From Tetradesmus obliquus (taxonomy: Eukaryota > Chlorophyta > Chlorophyceae > Sphaeropleales > Scenedesmaceae), in NCBI GenBank assembly GCA_030272155.1, contig CP126204.1, positions 1,231,501 to 1,295,500 on the forward strand: DNA of 64,000 nucleotides. The letters are read 5' to 3'. Of this stretch, positions 23,401-35,631 are shown in pieces. Every line of letters starts with the position of its first letter. The stretch's first letter is position 1. The translations under genes were made by a program, and so were the position numbers. The notes under the pieces were generated by a model that made no database searches, was not told where the DNA came from, and saw nothing but the letters and a program-made list of their open reading frames with translations.

Positions 23401-24419
23401 GGGGGCGGGAGGAGGGTGGCAGGAGGGCGAGGCAAACATGTTACAGCAGCAGGAGCACCTGGGGCTCCTGTGTGTGCAAGAAGTTGCATACTAGCACAGA
23501 ACACGAGAGCCACGGCGTACAGGAGCCGCAACCTGACCACGCTTGCATTGTCCCTGCCTGGCTGCTGTTGGTGCGTTGCGCGCAGCTGCAAAACAAGCTA
23601 TCAGAGGCCCGCAGCACGCTGACCGCAGCAGTCGACCCCGCCACCGGCAAAAAGCTGTTTCACCCAGAGACCGGCCGCGCACCCAACTTTGCGCGTGGCA
23701 ATGCCAAGGCTGGCGGCGTGGGCGAGTACCTCTACAACCTGAAGCAGCAGCAGGACGACAAGGCACGTGCAGTCAAGGAGGAGATGGAGCGCAAGCGCGT
23801 GGAGGATGCGCAGGGCAACAAGCAGAGTGCAAGCAGCAAGCACATGGTCAAGGCGCTGCAGAACAAGCGCTTCCGGCAGGTGCGCGGAGATGCGCTGCTG
23901 CTGCTGCTGCAAACTGAGACAGTGACACTGCCGTATAGACCCGAATTTGTAGCTTACCAGCGATCACATGAATTGCAGATGTTCGTAACGCCCCTCTGCA
24001 AGCTTGGCCCCAACAGCAGCCAGCAGCCACTTGCAGCAGCAGTTGTTTTGTGCTGAGTGTCGACTTCTGCTGCTGCTGCTGCTGTTGCTGCTGCAGATCT
24101 TCGACTTCCTGGACCAGGACTGCCTGGGCAGCTTCAACCTGGTGGCACTCATGGCCTCCACGCCAGAGTGGCTGGATGACCTGGACGATGAGGTGAGGCG
24201 AGGCAGGGCAGGGTGATGTGTGGGGCACTGCAAGGCAGCACAATTGGAAGCGCGGCATGGCAGGAGGAGCAGCGCCAAGGGTTCAGCGTGGCTGCAGTGT
24301 GGCAGCAAGCGAGTCTGAAGCGCCATGAAACTGCACCAGTGAACAATATGCTGGACTTGCCGCCGTTCATATGCATAAAGGATAGCACAGAGCTCCTGCT
24401 CATCTGCTGTGGCGCGTGC

Positions 24420-24452
<33 letters not shown>

Positions 24453-27445
24453 TGCGTGCTGACCTGGAGATGGCCGGCAAGCTGCTGGCCAAGCGCAGCC
24501 AGCAGGCGCTGAAGCACAACGACAGCGGCAAGAGCGAGGCCTCCATCTTCATGCCGCCGCCGCCCTCAGCAGAGGACATGGGAGGTGCGCAGGCTGTGGC
24601 TGCAGCGGCAGGCAGGCCGGCTGCGATGGGTTGCGCCGTGCGTGTGTGCGTTTCTATGGTGTCCACCCTGGCTGGCTACCACGCACAGGACGTGCATTTC
24701 CAGTGCTGTGCTTGGCTGTCTTGATGAGCCTCCCCTGGATGTGGTTACGCCCCATGCATACGGCTATATATCAGCGAAAGCAGTGTGTATAAACAAAGAC
24801 ATTGCATTTATCTGCTGTGCAGAGGGTGGCGAGGGCAGCACACCCGGCACCCCCAGCGGCCAGCCTGGGCTGGTCAGCCTGCGCCAGTTCTGTGAGCTCA
24901 TGGAGGAGGTGCTGGCCACGCGCAGGTGAGGCCCTGCACAGACTGGCAGCAACCGGCTACACATGTTGTGCTGCTTGTGGCACTTGGTCTGGAGCAGTGG
25001 CAGCGATGCGCATACTGTATCAGCATTTGACAGCGCAGTGCCAGGCAGCAGCCCTGCAAAGGTTCAGATACAGTAAGCTCTGATACGGTTGCGACTGTAG
25101 AGTACAGCCGTCGTGATGGTGTGTGCTGTGTCGGATGATGCCTGGCTGCAGGGGCCCGCGCGCCTACCTGGCGCCCTCCCCGCCGCGCAAGTACGTGCCC
25201 AGCGAGACGTACAAGCCGCAGATCGATGAGCGCTCCAAGCAGCTGGCAGCCAAGATCAGGCCCAAGGTGAGCGGCTGTTGCTGAAGCGTTGCTGTACGGG
25301 TAGAGGGTGTGGAGCTCAGGGGCGGCGCCCCTGGCCACACACACCCTCTTAGCCTTAACTTACCCAGGAGCTGCAGAGCTGCCTGGGTAGTCACTCACTC
25401 ACTCGCTCAGCGTTGCTGTATGGGTTGTACATTCGCCTCAAAGTAAAGTGCATCGTTCAGCAGAATGGTGCCAGGCATCTGCCAGGCAGTGTTTCTTGTG
25501 GTCATTGCCGTCCAGCGAAGCATGCTGGGCGAGGGGAAGCTGCAGTGTGTGCGCCTTGCAGTGCAGTGCTAACTTCCAGCATGGCTGTTGGCTCAATGGG
25601 CATGGCATTTGCCCTGCTGCACTGCAGGACACTCCGCTGTACGAGGTGCTGTACCAGGAGGGCAGCGCGCTCAACCAGAGGAAGAACGAGCGGCGCGTGC
25701 GCGCAGAGGCGGAGATGCTGTCCACTTGCACCTTTGCGCCCAAGCTCACGTCACAGCAGCTGGTCAAGTCTGGCCGCGTGATGCAGGCAAGGGCGGTGCT
25801 AAGGACGAGCATGGTTCTGCAGCTGCTGTCCACTGGCTTTGGTGCATGTTGAGTGCAAGTGTTGCAGCAGATCACTATGTGCGCAACCTGCACAAGTCAC
25901 TGATCACAAAACGCAGCCCGAGTATGTCTGATTTCTGCCCTGCATGCTATCTACCTGCGACGCGTGTTGCACCGCAGGGTGTGCGTGACGGCACCTGGTA
26001 CCACAAGAGCAACGCCGGCGAGCTGGACAGCGCCGACAGCCTGCAGCAGCTGGCAGCGCTCATGGACGAGCCTGCGCCGCCCGTGCAGGACGCCTGGCAG
26101 CAGGAGGAGCGCGAGGCTGCGGAGGCAGCAGCAGCAGCGGCCAGCACGCCGCCACGCTCGCCTGTGGGCGTGAGCGCTGCCGCGCAGCAGCTGCAGGAGC
26201 TGCAGCTGCGCGAGGCTGCTGGTGATGAGTGCAGCCCCGTGTTCAAGCAGGACAGCCTGCGCAGCCGCTTCTCGCGCCCCAGCTCCAGGCAGGCCAGTGC
26301 GCGGCTGCGTGAGGAGGCGGAGCTGCAGGCTGCTGCTGCTGCTGCTGTGGCGGCTGGCCAGCAGGCGTCTGCTGCCGCCATTGCGACAGGCCGCGCTGCT
26401 GCCGAGGCTGCTGCTGCTGAGGATGAGTCAGCAGGCGAGGAGGATGAGTCCGTGGATGAGTACGAGGGCAGTGAGGAGCAGCGGCAGTACCTGGAGCTGG
26501 AGCGGGAGGTGCAGCAGATGCTGGCAGCCACCTCTGCAGCTGCTGAGGCGGCGGCACACATGCAGTCTGCGTCCGACCAGCAGTACCTGTCTGAGATCCT
26601 GGGTGAGCAGCTGCTGCGCTGAGGTGCCTGGCAGCTGCTGTTACGCTGTGTGAACTGCTGTGTCTGGTGTGTGGCAATGCATACATACTGCGGCTGTGTT
26701 TGTGCTGTGCTAGGTTCATGCAGCCTCCTCAATGTGCAGGCACAGCTGTAGCCTTGCCCTCTCTGATTCGTCCAGCAGGTCTGTTGCACCAGTTCTCATC
26801 CTCACCAATGTGTTGCTGCTGCTGCTGCTGCTGCTGCCATCGCCATCACCAGGTCTGGCCCAGGAGCAGGTTGACGCCATGGCGCCAGCCATCTCACACC
26901 TCAAGGGCATGGAGCCACACAGCAGCAAGCACTCGCGCAGCCCCAGCAGCATGTACGCTGAGTCAGCGGCAGCGTCCGCGGCAGCCTCATCCAACGGCCA
27001 GGCCGGCAGCAGCAGCGCAGCAGCAGCAGCAGTGCGCGCAGCGTACGCGCCCCAGAGCAGCTTCAAGGTCAGCATGGCAGCGCTGCGGGAGGAGGAGCAG
27101 CCGCAGCAGGGCCCAGCAGCAGCAGCATCGGCTGTCGCATCAGCAGCAGCGTCCGCGTCACCCAGCACGTCACCGAGCAAGCAGCCGTCGATGCAGCGCG
27201 GGCAGCTGCAGGCGTCACCAGGCAGGCAGTCGCCCAGCCAGCAGTCGCCTGGCGCGCTGTCTCGCAAGGGCAGCCAGTCCATGTCCAGGCAGGCATCCAG
27301 CAAGGCTCCTGCTGCTGCTGCGGCGGCAGCGGCTGGCGGCTTGATTGGCAGCAGGGCGAGCAGCAAGCAGCTGATGGAGGAGCTGGACCTGTTTGAGCTG
27401 GCTGCGGGGCTGGGTGGCAGCAGCAGCAGGAAGCTGGGGATGTAA
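20457..27445 (+). CDS. TFxP-motif repeat protein with degenerate EF-hand-like segment, 1080 aa
   Basis: Sixteen exons: 20457-20481, 20629-20927, 21257-21300, 21618-21720, 22031-22159, 22329-22467, 22734-22935, 23194-23377, 23586-23879, 24097-24192, 24452-24584, 24823-24925, 25152-25266, 25628-25786, 25978-26602, 26853-27445. Phases agree and the total is 3243 nt. The N-terminus (MAAVDESSGGASMEEH) is acidic and is followed by LLLVTTVDIGEGRSDRIEV. The middle carries a repeated short motif, ATFKPEIS, CTFKPQLN, VTFQPKLH, ETYKPQID and CTFAPKLT, each flanked by charged helices. FDFLDQDCLGSFNLVALM looks like one degenerate EF-hand loop. The C-terminal third is Ala/Ser/Gln-rich and ends SSRKLGM. The intron after 25786 begins with GC, so it is a GC-AG intron. 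Such TF.P motifs occur, as I recall, in protist and ciliary proteins. The function is unknown; sharing a promoter region with C2CD3 hints at a cilium or basal-body role. Confidence 0.8.
25300..25412. repeat. Dispersed hairpin-type repeat in an intron
   Basis: Within intron 13 of the TFxP gene, CACACACACCCTC is followed by CTTAACTTAC. A stem follows (ACCCAGG ... CCTGGGT, 13-base loop), then GTAGTCACTCACTCACTCGCTCAG-like tetranucleotide repeats. The same order of parts recurs at 49432-49570 and, in part, at 1-40. It codes for nothing visible. Confidence 0.6.
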
Positions 27446-30299
27446 GCAGGGCGGGGCGCTGTGGGGGTTTTGGCGACATCACATCTCCTTTGGCAGCAGG
27501 GCTGGAAGGGTTTGGGAGATATGTCAGGACCTTGCGAGTTTGGGTGATCATATTTCATTGAAGTGCAGAGCACGCAGAGGGCACAGGGCGTTTGGAGTGG
27601 CAGCTTAGGCATGTAGGCATTAGACGGTAGGCATCAACACCGGCAGGGTCGGTTGGCCAGGGTGACGTCTGTGTTGTGCGGTGGGTGGATCCAGCTGGCA
27701 GTGTCAGCAGCTGGCGCAAAACAGCTGTTCCATTGCGTCAGGGCAGCAGCAGGTGGGTGGGATTAGTCCTTGAATCAGTGCAAAGATAGTGAGGCCGCTG
27801 GGTGGTGCACTCACGACTTGGGAGGCACACGGACCTGCATGTGTTTGCAGTGCTGGCCGCAGCAGGTGCCGTTGGTATTTGATGCCGCTGTTTGCTGTGA
27901 TTGACAAGCATCCAGCAGAGTCTGCAGACGTACGTACGGTGCTGCAAACAAAGGTCTGCTTTGCTGCCAGCAGCAGCAGCAGCAGCAGCACACCGCGCTA
28001 GGGTTGTTCAGGTAGGAGATGGCCTGGCAGCAGCTAGGCTGGTAAGGTGCAGCATGTTTAGCAGTGGTGGCCGGGTCTATTTGGACTAGTGTTGAGGCCT
28101 TGCGGTGGCTCTTACAGCAGCCAATTTTGCTTGTTGCTGGAGCAGATTATGGCAATCGGGTTGCTTTAAACTGCGTGTTATCTATGTGCTTTGGAGCTCT
28201 ACAAATAATACAGTCTGCAGGCGCTGTGCACCGAAATGTGCGGTTGCTGACACTCATTCAATGCAGACTCACGTTATGTAGTGCTCACATCATGAATTGT
28301 TGATTGCAGCGGCTGTCAGGAGTCAACAAAACAGCTTGGCGCTTGAGTGCTTAGCAGCAGGTGCTGATAGCTAACACTACTGTAGTGTCCACCACATGGT
28401 GCCATGATGGTTACATGGTTGGCGATGACTATAGTAATCGGTGCTGTAGGACTTGGCTGCATTGACGCTGCTGCTGATGATGTTTGGTTCCTAGCTTTGC
28501 TGATGTAGGGTTGTTTTGTGCGCGCACACCTTGCTTTGAAGGAGTTATACGGGTGCAGGACATGGCGATGACAGCTTGAGGAGGAATGACAAGTTCCGAA
28601 CCTTTGCAGGTGGCTGTTGCCGACTATGTACTCAAGACAGCTAGCTGTACATGTACAGCGGTGTAAACCTCGTGTGGACCAGAGTACTCATCACCATACA
28701 GCTGCCCTTCTTCATTCTGTACGCACTGTTACATGAAGGTTACCCAGAAACAAGAGTACTGCACGTGCTTCACCCCAAATCAGAACATGTGGTACTAATG
28801 TCATTCAACAACATAGAACTGTCTGTTGCAGGGCCAGCAATTTAGGCAGCCAAGGTGAAGCACAACAGTTCACCGTACGTGTGCTGCTGCAGCTGCACCA
28901 CCACACAGCTAAATGGCCAAGGAGTGGGTGTTGGGGCACAAAAGGGCAGAACTGGCGCATCGCTTTCAGGGTTGTCCACAAAACTGCCTATTGGCGATTG
29001 CCATGACAAGTGAAGCGATAAAAGATGATTGGCAATGCAGGAGATAGCGCAGAGTGTGGTGGGTTTGCACCACCACAAAAACACACTCGGCTTCTCAAAG
29101 AGCTGCTACAGCTGCAAATGCTGTGTGCCTTGTGCAGGCACTCTGCAGCATGTTACTGCAAGACTAGCTCGGATGCCTGGCACAAAGTGAATACAAGAAT
29201 AGCTGGATACCCCCTGATGTTTCAAAGAGGCTCGCAGCTCTCCCTCCTGATCCCCTCCTAAGCTGTTGTCTCAAAAACAGTAGTACTGGAGCAGCAGCAG
29301 CAATGCTGTCGGTGCATGAGTACAGCATGAACGCAGTTTGTGTGACTGTGCAGTTGGCACAGTCACAAACTGCCTTCATGCTGTACTCATGCACCGACAG
29401 CATTGCTGCTGCTGCTCCAGTACTACAGCGCATCTCACACAGCATTCATTGAGGAGAGCAACAGCAGCAATGCCAGCTGTGCCAAGCTGCGACTAATCAT
29501 CGGCAAGCAACACGACAGAATACCTGCAACACTTGCAGAAAGCAACACCTCGCAAACATATCATATCAGTGCAATACAGCTGCTGCTTGCATTGGCAAGC
29601 ATCCCTCCTGCCTGCATACAGCCAAGTGTTGAAGCGTCAAAATGGGTTTGCGTGCAAAGCCTACCAAATTAAAAACCAGCAGCGCCAAGTTCTGCCACGC
29701 CTCTTCCACTGTTCAATCATCCACAGCCAAAGCCAAAAGTCAATCCTGCACGTAGCGAACTGATCCATCCTTTCATACAAAACACAGCCCCAGCCTACCC
29801 ATGTTGCTAGCCCACTGTCATACTGAGTAGCACCGTGTGGCACAGGTGCTCACAAAGGAGCCAAAACATACCCCACCATCACAAAGGAACCAAAAACCAC
29901 CCCACCAACACAAAGGCAGCCAGCACTTGGCACCGTTTTTAACTGCTCCTGGATGCGCACGCACACATCTGCCAGGTGAGGCCTGCAAAACACGCACACT
30001 ACGCCCCCAGGTGCCAACACCAATCGCAACAACACATGCGTACCCACACCACCATCCAGCCGCATAGCCTCCTCATTCAGCCCCGAACCACAACTGCCAG
30101 GGATGCATGCAAACCGCCTCCGCATTGCCATGCACCATCGCCGCACAGCACGCGCTGCAACGCCCCCTCTGCTGCTGCTGCTGCTGCTGCCAGGCCCAGA
30201 AGATAAGCTTTGTCAAGCCTCGTTCCACATCCCACCAGCCACACCCATCGCCACCCCATCACCACCTCACCACCACACAATGCTGTGCAGCAGACTGCT
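27446..30299. other. Intergenic region, 2.85 kb, no gene recognised
   Basis: This separates the TFxP gene (plus) from the transporter gene (minus), whose 3' ends face each other. It holds only short, unconvincing open frames and one long near-perfect hairpin at 29282-29424. Base composition is less CTG-rich than in the genes. Confidence 0.5.
29282..29424. repeat. Near-perfect 69-bp inverted repeat (hairpin)
   Basis: Bases 29282-29351 and 29356-29424 are reverse complements, with one mismatch and one 2-base bulge, around a loop of only about 4 bases. A transcript would fold into a stem of about 68 pairs, like long algal small-RNA precursors. A recent foldback duplication is the alternative. 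No flanking gene explains it. Confidence 0.85.
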
Positions 30300-31593
30300 T
30301 TAGATGAAGCGCACGGGGCGCAGGCCGGGCGCCATGATGCCGAGGTTCTCATGCCAGATCTCAGCAAAGGCAGTGTAAATCGCGCTGGCGCCACAGAACA
30401 GGCCCACATAGCCTGCTGCTGTGCCCACCTGCTTGTTCCACTGCGCGCCCGCCAGCAGGAAGAAGGTGATGGTCAGGCTGCCAAAGACTGTCATCAGGCA
30501 GCCGTTCTTGCGCAGGGTGGGCACAAAGAAGCAGAAAGTGAAGAGGCCCCACAGGCAGTAGATGAGGGTGGAGCCCACATGGAAGAATGGGGCCCCCAGG
30601 AAGGCTGCGTGGGCGCCAGGCACTGCTGCGGCAGAGGCTGCTGCGGTTTTGACGAGCACGTTGTTGGTGAAGAAGGCCATCCAGAAGGCGCCATAGGAGA
30701 AGAAGGCAGTTCCTGCAAAAGTGTTGCCCTTGATGAGCTGCAGGAAACAAGGCGCAGCAACACGGCCGCAACAGCATCGTATGAGTGCCATGGGCCATGC
30801 ACCAGCTACAAAGGACAAATGGCAAGCACTGCAGCAGAGCAGTCCTGCAAGCCGCTGCTGGGAAGCTGGCAGTCAGCGCATCGTTGACTGAACACATTGC
30901 TGACACACTGGCTGCAGGACCACATGCAGCATCTGGCTGCGACCGCCTGGCAGCGCCTTACCTCGAAGACTCCAGCCACCATCTGACCAAAGCCTCCATA
31001 GAAGCATGCGTAGCACATGACAGCAATGATGGCGGGGTCCTCTGCCCACTTGGCATCAATGAACATCAGCATCACTGTGGTGGTGGTGCAGCAGCAGTGG
31101 GACAGGGCGACAGCACAGAAAGCACGTCAGCACGTGTGCGTTCAGTGTCTTCATTCACATGGTTGAGGTTGCACCGCAGGGGCAGACGCAGCTACTTGAC
31201 AATGACAAAGGACGATTGGCGCGAGCGAGAAGCTGCAGTGACCTAGATAAAACAGCATGTTCAACCTGCATGCAATAATAGTTATTTCAATCTTGAAGCT
31301 GAGGCATGCATAGAAGCCTGCTCAGAGGCCGAATCTATGCTCCTAGCTGTGTCGGAACAGAAGCTGCGTGACAACCCGCACAGCCTGATGTCCGTAGCAG
31401 CAGCTGCAGTTGCTTTCAATTGCTTTCTGTGCCTACCTGTAGTCATGCCGAAACACAGCAAGCCCAGGGGTGCAGGGTTGGCCAGCCCGGGGCGAGCGGG
31501 AGCAGGGGCAGCAGGGACATTCTGAATGCCCTCTTCCGCCATCCTCAGGCGCTTATCATCAATGGAAAGCACGTCGTGTGTGCGCTGAGCCAT
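30300..31593 (-). CDS. GPR1/FUN34/YaaH-family acetate-type transporter, 235 aa
   Basis: Three exons: 31593-31437, 31074-30962, 30737-30300 (708 nt). The cytosolic N-terminus (MAQRTHDVLSIDDKRLRMAE) is followed by the family signature ANPAPLGLLCFGMTT. Six hydrophobic helices follow, including IIAVMCYACFYGGFGQMVAG, GNTFAGTAFFSYGAFWMAFF, LIYCLWGLFTFCFFVPTL and MTVFGSLTITFFLLAGAQW. It ends GLRPVRFI. The length and the NPAPLG and YGGxxQ..AG..E motifs fit the SatP/Ato acetate (succinate) permeases. The protein probably moves acetate or a related weak acid with protons across a membrane. In Chlamydomonas, relatives have been linked to acetate use and to peroxisomal microbodies; the membrane used here is not visible. 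Splicing splits the gene after GMTT and after the second helix. No exon copies were seen. Confidence 0.93.
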
Positions 31594-33314
31594 GTTGGTA
31601 TGGTCGCTTTCTACAAGAAAAGGTTGGTGGCAGTAATGTCTAGTACAGACCGTAAGTGTGAAGCTATGAATCCACAGAATGTTATGTAGTTGAGAGCAAT
31701 AGATCAGCATGCGTCAGGCGCAGTGCAGCTTATCAAGAGGGTCTTCACGGGGGCCCGTGTGTTACTATTACGCAGATGACATTTGCCGGGGAGGGTAAGG
31801 TGCTCTAATTGCAGATTGTTGGATGATGCTTAGCCTTTTTGGTTCAAACATCCTGTGTTTGGCTGGTACGGTGGCTTATAATGAGCATTGTGCTTTGTTC
31901 TGTCTCTGCTGCCATCGTGATTGTCCTGGTTTTGAGTGCATTGTACCCTTGACACAATTCTTATGGTGTTGGAGTCTGTCGGTAGCAAAGCATCGCCACG
32001 GTTTCGATGCCAGGCTGGCGCCAGCTCACAGTTCCGTGACGAGCGAGTGTGCCGTCAATGAACTGGTTGACACTTGAGGAGCATGCTGCTTTTGTTCTGT
32101 GCGGTGGGCTGCATCACAATGCAAGCAAGGCTTGCTCGGCTGTGACTCAGCCCCCAGCCTGCTGCTACAGCAGCTTCCCGCGGACCTGTGTACGGTGCAT
32201 GCATGCAGTGGTTTTGTGCTTAGATAATATGAATGGGACATTGAAGGATAATCACTCGCATCCAGCGTGTCTGTCCCTGGCCGTGCCTCGCAACTGCCAG
32301 CCAACCACCAGCAGTGAAGTTCACTGCTGGTGAACTTTACTGCGTGACACAATTGCTTGCAAGCAGTGGCCCCCACCAGCTTTCTGATTGACAAAGCACA
32401 TCTTCAATTAGATTGCTCAACTGCAACCACATTCTGGCAGCGACCACGTAAGAACAGCGTCGCTCGGCAACAGCTTGTTCTGAACGCCTCCCTAGAACGC
32501 ACGTGCCAGGCAGACGGTATAATCATTACATAATGATTACGTTGATAACCGCACATCTGCTTATGCAGCAGCAAAGGTGGCTGGCCACGCCACCTATTTC
32601 ATGGAACGCGTGCTTTTGTACAAGGCACAACCACAGCCGGTGACAAAGCACCCCTCATCTCAGCCTGAGCAGTGCTGCAGCAGCACAGCGCAACATGCAG
32701 CAACAGCCCATTGCATGGCGCTGACTGGTGAGCTGCAGCACTGCACCACCACCACTGACGGCACTGTGCAGTTTGGACACCACCAGTGCAACTGTGCAGT
32801 CCAAACACCACTGGATCTGAGCATGCACATTCTGAATTTGAACATGCACCACAACGAATCACAATCTGCTGCCTTGTGCAAGCTCTGCAACTCAGCACCT
32901 TCCCTGTGCCCCCCTGTTCATGCATGATCTGCAACCTCAGCTCAGCGGTGCTGGGCACTGCTGGCACTGCACATCAATACATCCCCATGCTACCCAGTGG
33001 CGGGTGCCGCAGATGGAGCTCCTCATCACCTATAGACGAATGAATAGCTGTTCGTCAATCAAGCCATAAAGCCACAGCAACAACAGCAGCTGGAGCTGCA
33101 GCAGCCTGCACTTGCACAGCTGCCAGGCCCGCACGCTCTCATCCAACATGACCCATGCATCATGCAAGCTACACGCAGCCAAACTCCTCAACAGCCTCCG
33201 CCTTGCTATTCGCTAAGAACCAGCACAACGCGGTGGAAGCTTATTGCTGTGCAATGTCTCAAATCTATGACAGCCCCAGGCCCAAGCCCCAGGCCCAAAG
33301 CCCCACGCCCTCGC
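31594..33314. other. Intergenic region, no gene recognised
   Basis: This 1.7 kb lies upstream of the transporter start and downstream of the WBP2-like gene. It has only short open frames without recognisable motifs. The part next to 31593 should hold the transporter promoter; no TATA box stands out. Confidence 0.45.
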
Positions 33315-33652
33315 CTAGTGGCGTGGTGCCATGGGCTCGTACTTTTCGTCCTGGCCGTAGTTGGCTGCGTAGGCGGGCGTGTACTGCAGCCGCTGCGACT
33401 GGGCAACTGCCATGCCTGCACAAGTGCCATCCACCCTGCACACGCGAGGAGTCCCAGAAAGTTTTGCCCATGCCCACAACTCATCAGTCACAGGCCTCCA
33501 GCTTGACCGAGTTAAAGAGCACAATACAGTATGGTGTACGGGCTTCCAGTGTACGATGAGACACTTAGTGGCGTGGCGCCATGGGCTCGTACTTTTCGTC
33601 CTGGCCGTAGTTGGCTGCGTAGGCGGGCGTGTACTGCAGCCGCTGCGACTCA
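33315..33652 (-). repeat. Copy of the WBP2 terminal exon end, including stop codon
   Basis: Bases 33565-33652, the last 29 codons (ESQRLQYTPAYAANYGQDEK...), are repeated at 33315-33404, offset 249, with very few changes. The copy encodes the same peptide end and terminates in TAG instead of TAA. It has no acceptor of its own and lies in the presumed 3' UTR. Confidence 0.93.
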
Positions 33653-33932
33653 GCGGCCGGCTGCGAGAGGTAGATGGTGGAGGGGTCGTTGGGGTCCACA
33701 AAGCTGCAGCAGCAGCAGCGGCGGCAGCAGCAGCATCAGCAGTAGGAAGCAAGCATAACGTGTCGAGTTTTGTGGCAGGTTCGATGCCATCGTGGCGCAC
33801 AGCGCATTTGTAACTCATGCTGCAACACAGCACGCTGGAGTTGAAGGAACCATCAACATACATATGCAATTCCAAAACAACCAGCTCGCAACCGTGCACA
33901 TGGCCAGCACCCTAAACCACATCGCCAGATAC

Positions 33933-33972
<40 letters not shown>

Positions 33973-35631
33973 CATCAGCAGCAGCCACTCACGCCTTGTG
34001 CACCAGCTCCTGCACTGCTGGCGCCGCCTGAGCAAGGGGCGCCTGCCGCTGCGCTGCGCCCGCCTTACGCGCACGCTCCGCCAGCGCATAGAACAGCGGG
34101 TAGAAAGTGCCGATGCCTCCCTGCACGCAACCCAGCAGCATGGCAGCAGCAGTGAGTGCCGTGTGATTTGGTGCATAGAACAGCGGATGGAAGGTGCCAA
34201 TGCCGCCCCACAATAATGGAGGCTTGATAGCGCGGCAGCAGCGAGTGCAGTGTAACCTAGCGCATACAACAGCAGGTGGAAGGCTCCTGTGCCGCCCTGC
34301 ATGCACACGTCAATGAATTCAATCCAGCGTCATGTCTGCTGGCAGATAAAGGCTGCCTGATGAGGATTTAACACGCGGACCCTACACCACTTGACGGCAA
34401 TGCACTGACAGCCATGCACATGCAAACTGTAGGTGTCAGCTCACCTCCTTGAAGAGCACCTTGAAACTGTGGGGCGGCAGGCTGCCGCTGGGCCCGCCAC
34501 CATTCACTGCAGGCCACACCTGGCCTGTTGCAGCAGCAGCAGCAGCAGCACCCACAATGAGCAGTGCCACAAAGTTGGGTGCAGATAGGTTATGTACCAT
34601 GCGTGATTATCATTAGGCGCGACTCCTGCTGTCAACCAGCAACGAGCTATTGCCAGCTGCTCGCCATGAGGGTTGAGCCATGCCCACAACACATGTTGCA
34701 AAAGCCTGTGCAGCATGAGCAGCATATGCTGGTGGAGTGCTGTCGCAGAAATGCCAGTGCAGCACAGACTGGTGAAATGTACAAGCACCAATCGCCTCGG
34801 GCGCCGCAGCTGCTGCTGCTGCTGCTGCCACTGCTGCTGCTGCTGCCGCTGCTGCTGCCGCAGACCTGCCAGGTTGTTGCAGCCGAAGATGGGCTGGTTG
34901 AGCTTCTCCTTGCACACGTACACCAGCGGCATGTCAAAGCCAGCCAGGCCTGCGGCAGCAACAGCAGCAGCATGCTTTAAATCAAAACATGTGCGCTGCG
35001 GTGAAGCTGCCAAGCTGAGACAGCAGCAGCCCTGGCTCGCCTTGCATGCGTGCTCTGACTTGCAAGATGCACAGCTGCTGTTGCAGCTGTACAGCAAGCA
35101 CCTTGCTGGCCAATCACAGTAGGACCAGCCTGGTTGAGCTGTTTCAAGATGTACACTGCCATGTCTAGCAATGTCCAGCTGCAGGGCTGACTCAGCCAGC
35201 AGCACCTATAATGCATGCATGTGTAGCACTGCAACTGCAGAGGCGCCTGCCACGCACCTGAAGCATCTGCTTTCTCAGCTACTAACACCAGCCGCACATT
35301 TGACAAGTATAAGGCACCTGTTGTTGACCATCTGCCAACAGCAAGCAGCAGCAGGAGCAGCAGCAACAGCATCAGCATCAGCATCAGCGATGCAGAAGTA
35401 GCAGCAGCAGGGCCACAACCAGCAGCAGCGGTGTATGCATGCGTTGCTAATCAGACATTGCTACGTTCTCTATAGCTCCTTCGTTGAATGGACTCACTTG
35501 CCGTTTCTTGTCTGCACTCCATCCAGCTCAAAGCCAACCTTGGGCCTCTTCAGCACAAACACTTCATTGGCAAACGGAGCTGGAATGAGCTCGTTGTTGA
35601 ACGTCTGTACTAATGCAGGGTTGGCAGCCAT
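33565..35631 (-). CDS. WBP2-like GRAM-domain protein, 212 aa
   Basis: Six exons: 35631-35498, 35331-35258, 34949-34866, 34524-34445, 34120-33993, 33703-33565 (639 nt, phases consistent). Starting MAANPALVQTFNNELIPAPF, it runs through GKWSTTGALYLSNVRLVLVA, LAGFDMPLVYVCKEKLNQP, IFGCNNLAGQVWPAV and SFKVLFKEGGIGTFYPLFYAL. This is the order of strands in WBP2 (GTVYLTPYRVIFL, MKDCEIKQPVFGANYIKG, KLTF..GGAIEFGQ) and in fungal UPF0664 proteins, which share a GRAM/PH-like fold. Animal WBP2 is an adaptor that binds WW domains through PPxY motifs. The C-terminus here has only YTPAY and KYEP, so that partner class is not assured. A short Ala/Gln-rich linker joins the fold to the tail. The gene is divergent from the plastid S1 gene, 374 bp apart. 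Two of its exons have partial copies nearby. Confidence 0.85.
34084..34296 (-). repeat. Three copies of the WBP2 exon 5 start
   Basis: The exon start encoding GGIGTFYPLFYAL at 34120-34084 recurs at 34209-34172 (GGIGTFHPLFYA) and 34296-34259 (GGTGAFHLLLYAL). The spacing is 88 bases and each follows an acceptor-like region. Only the first leads into the full exon. Confidence 0.85.
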
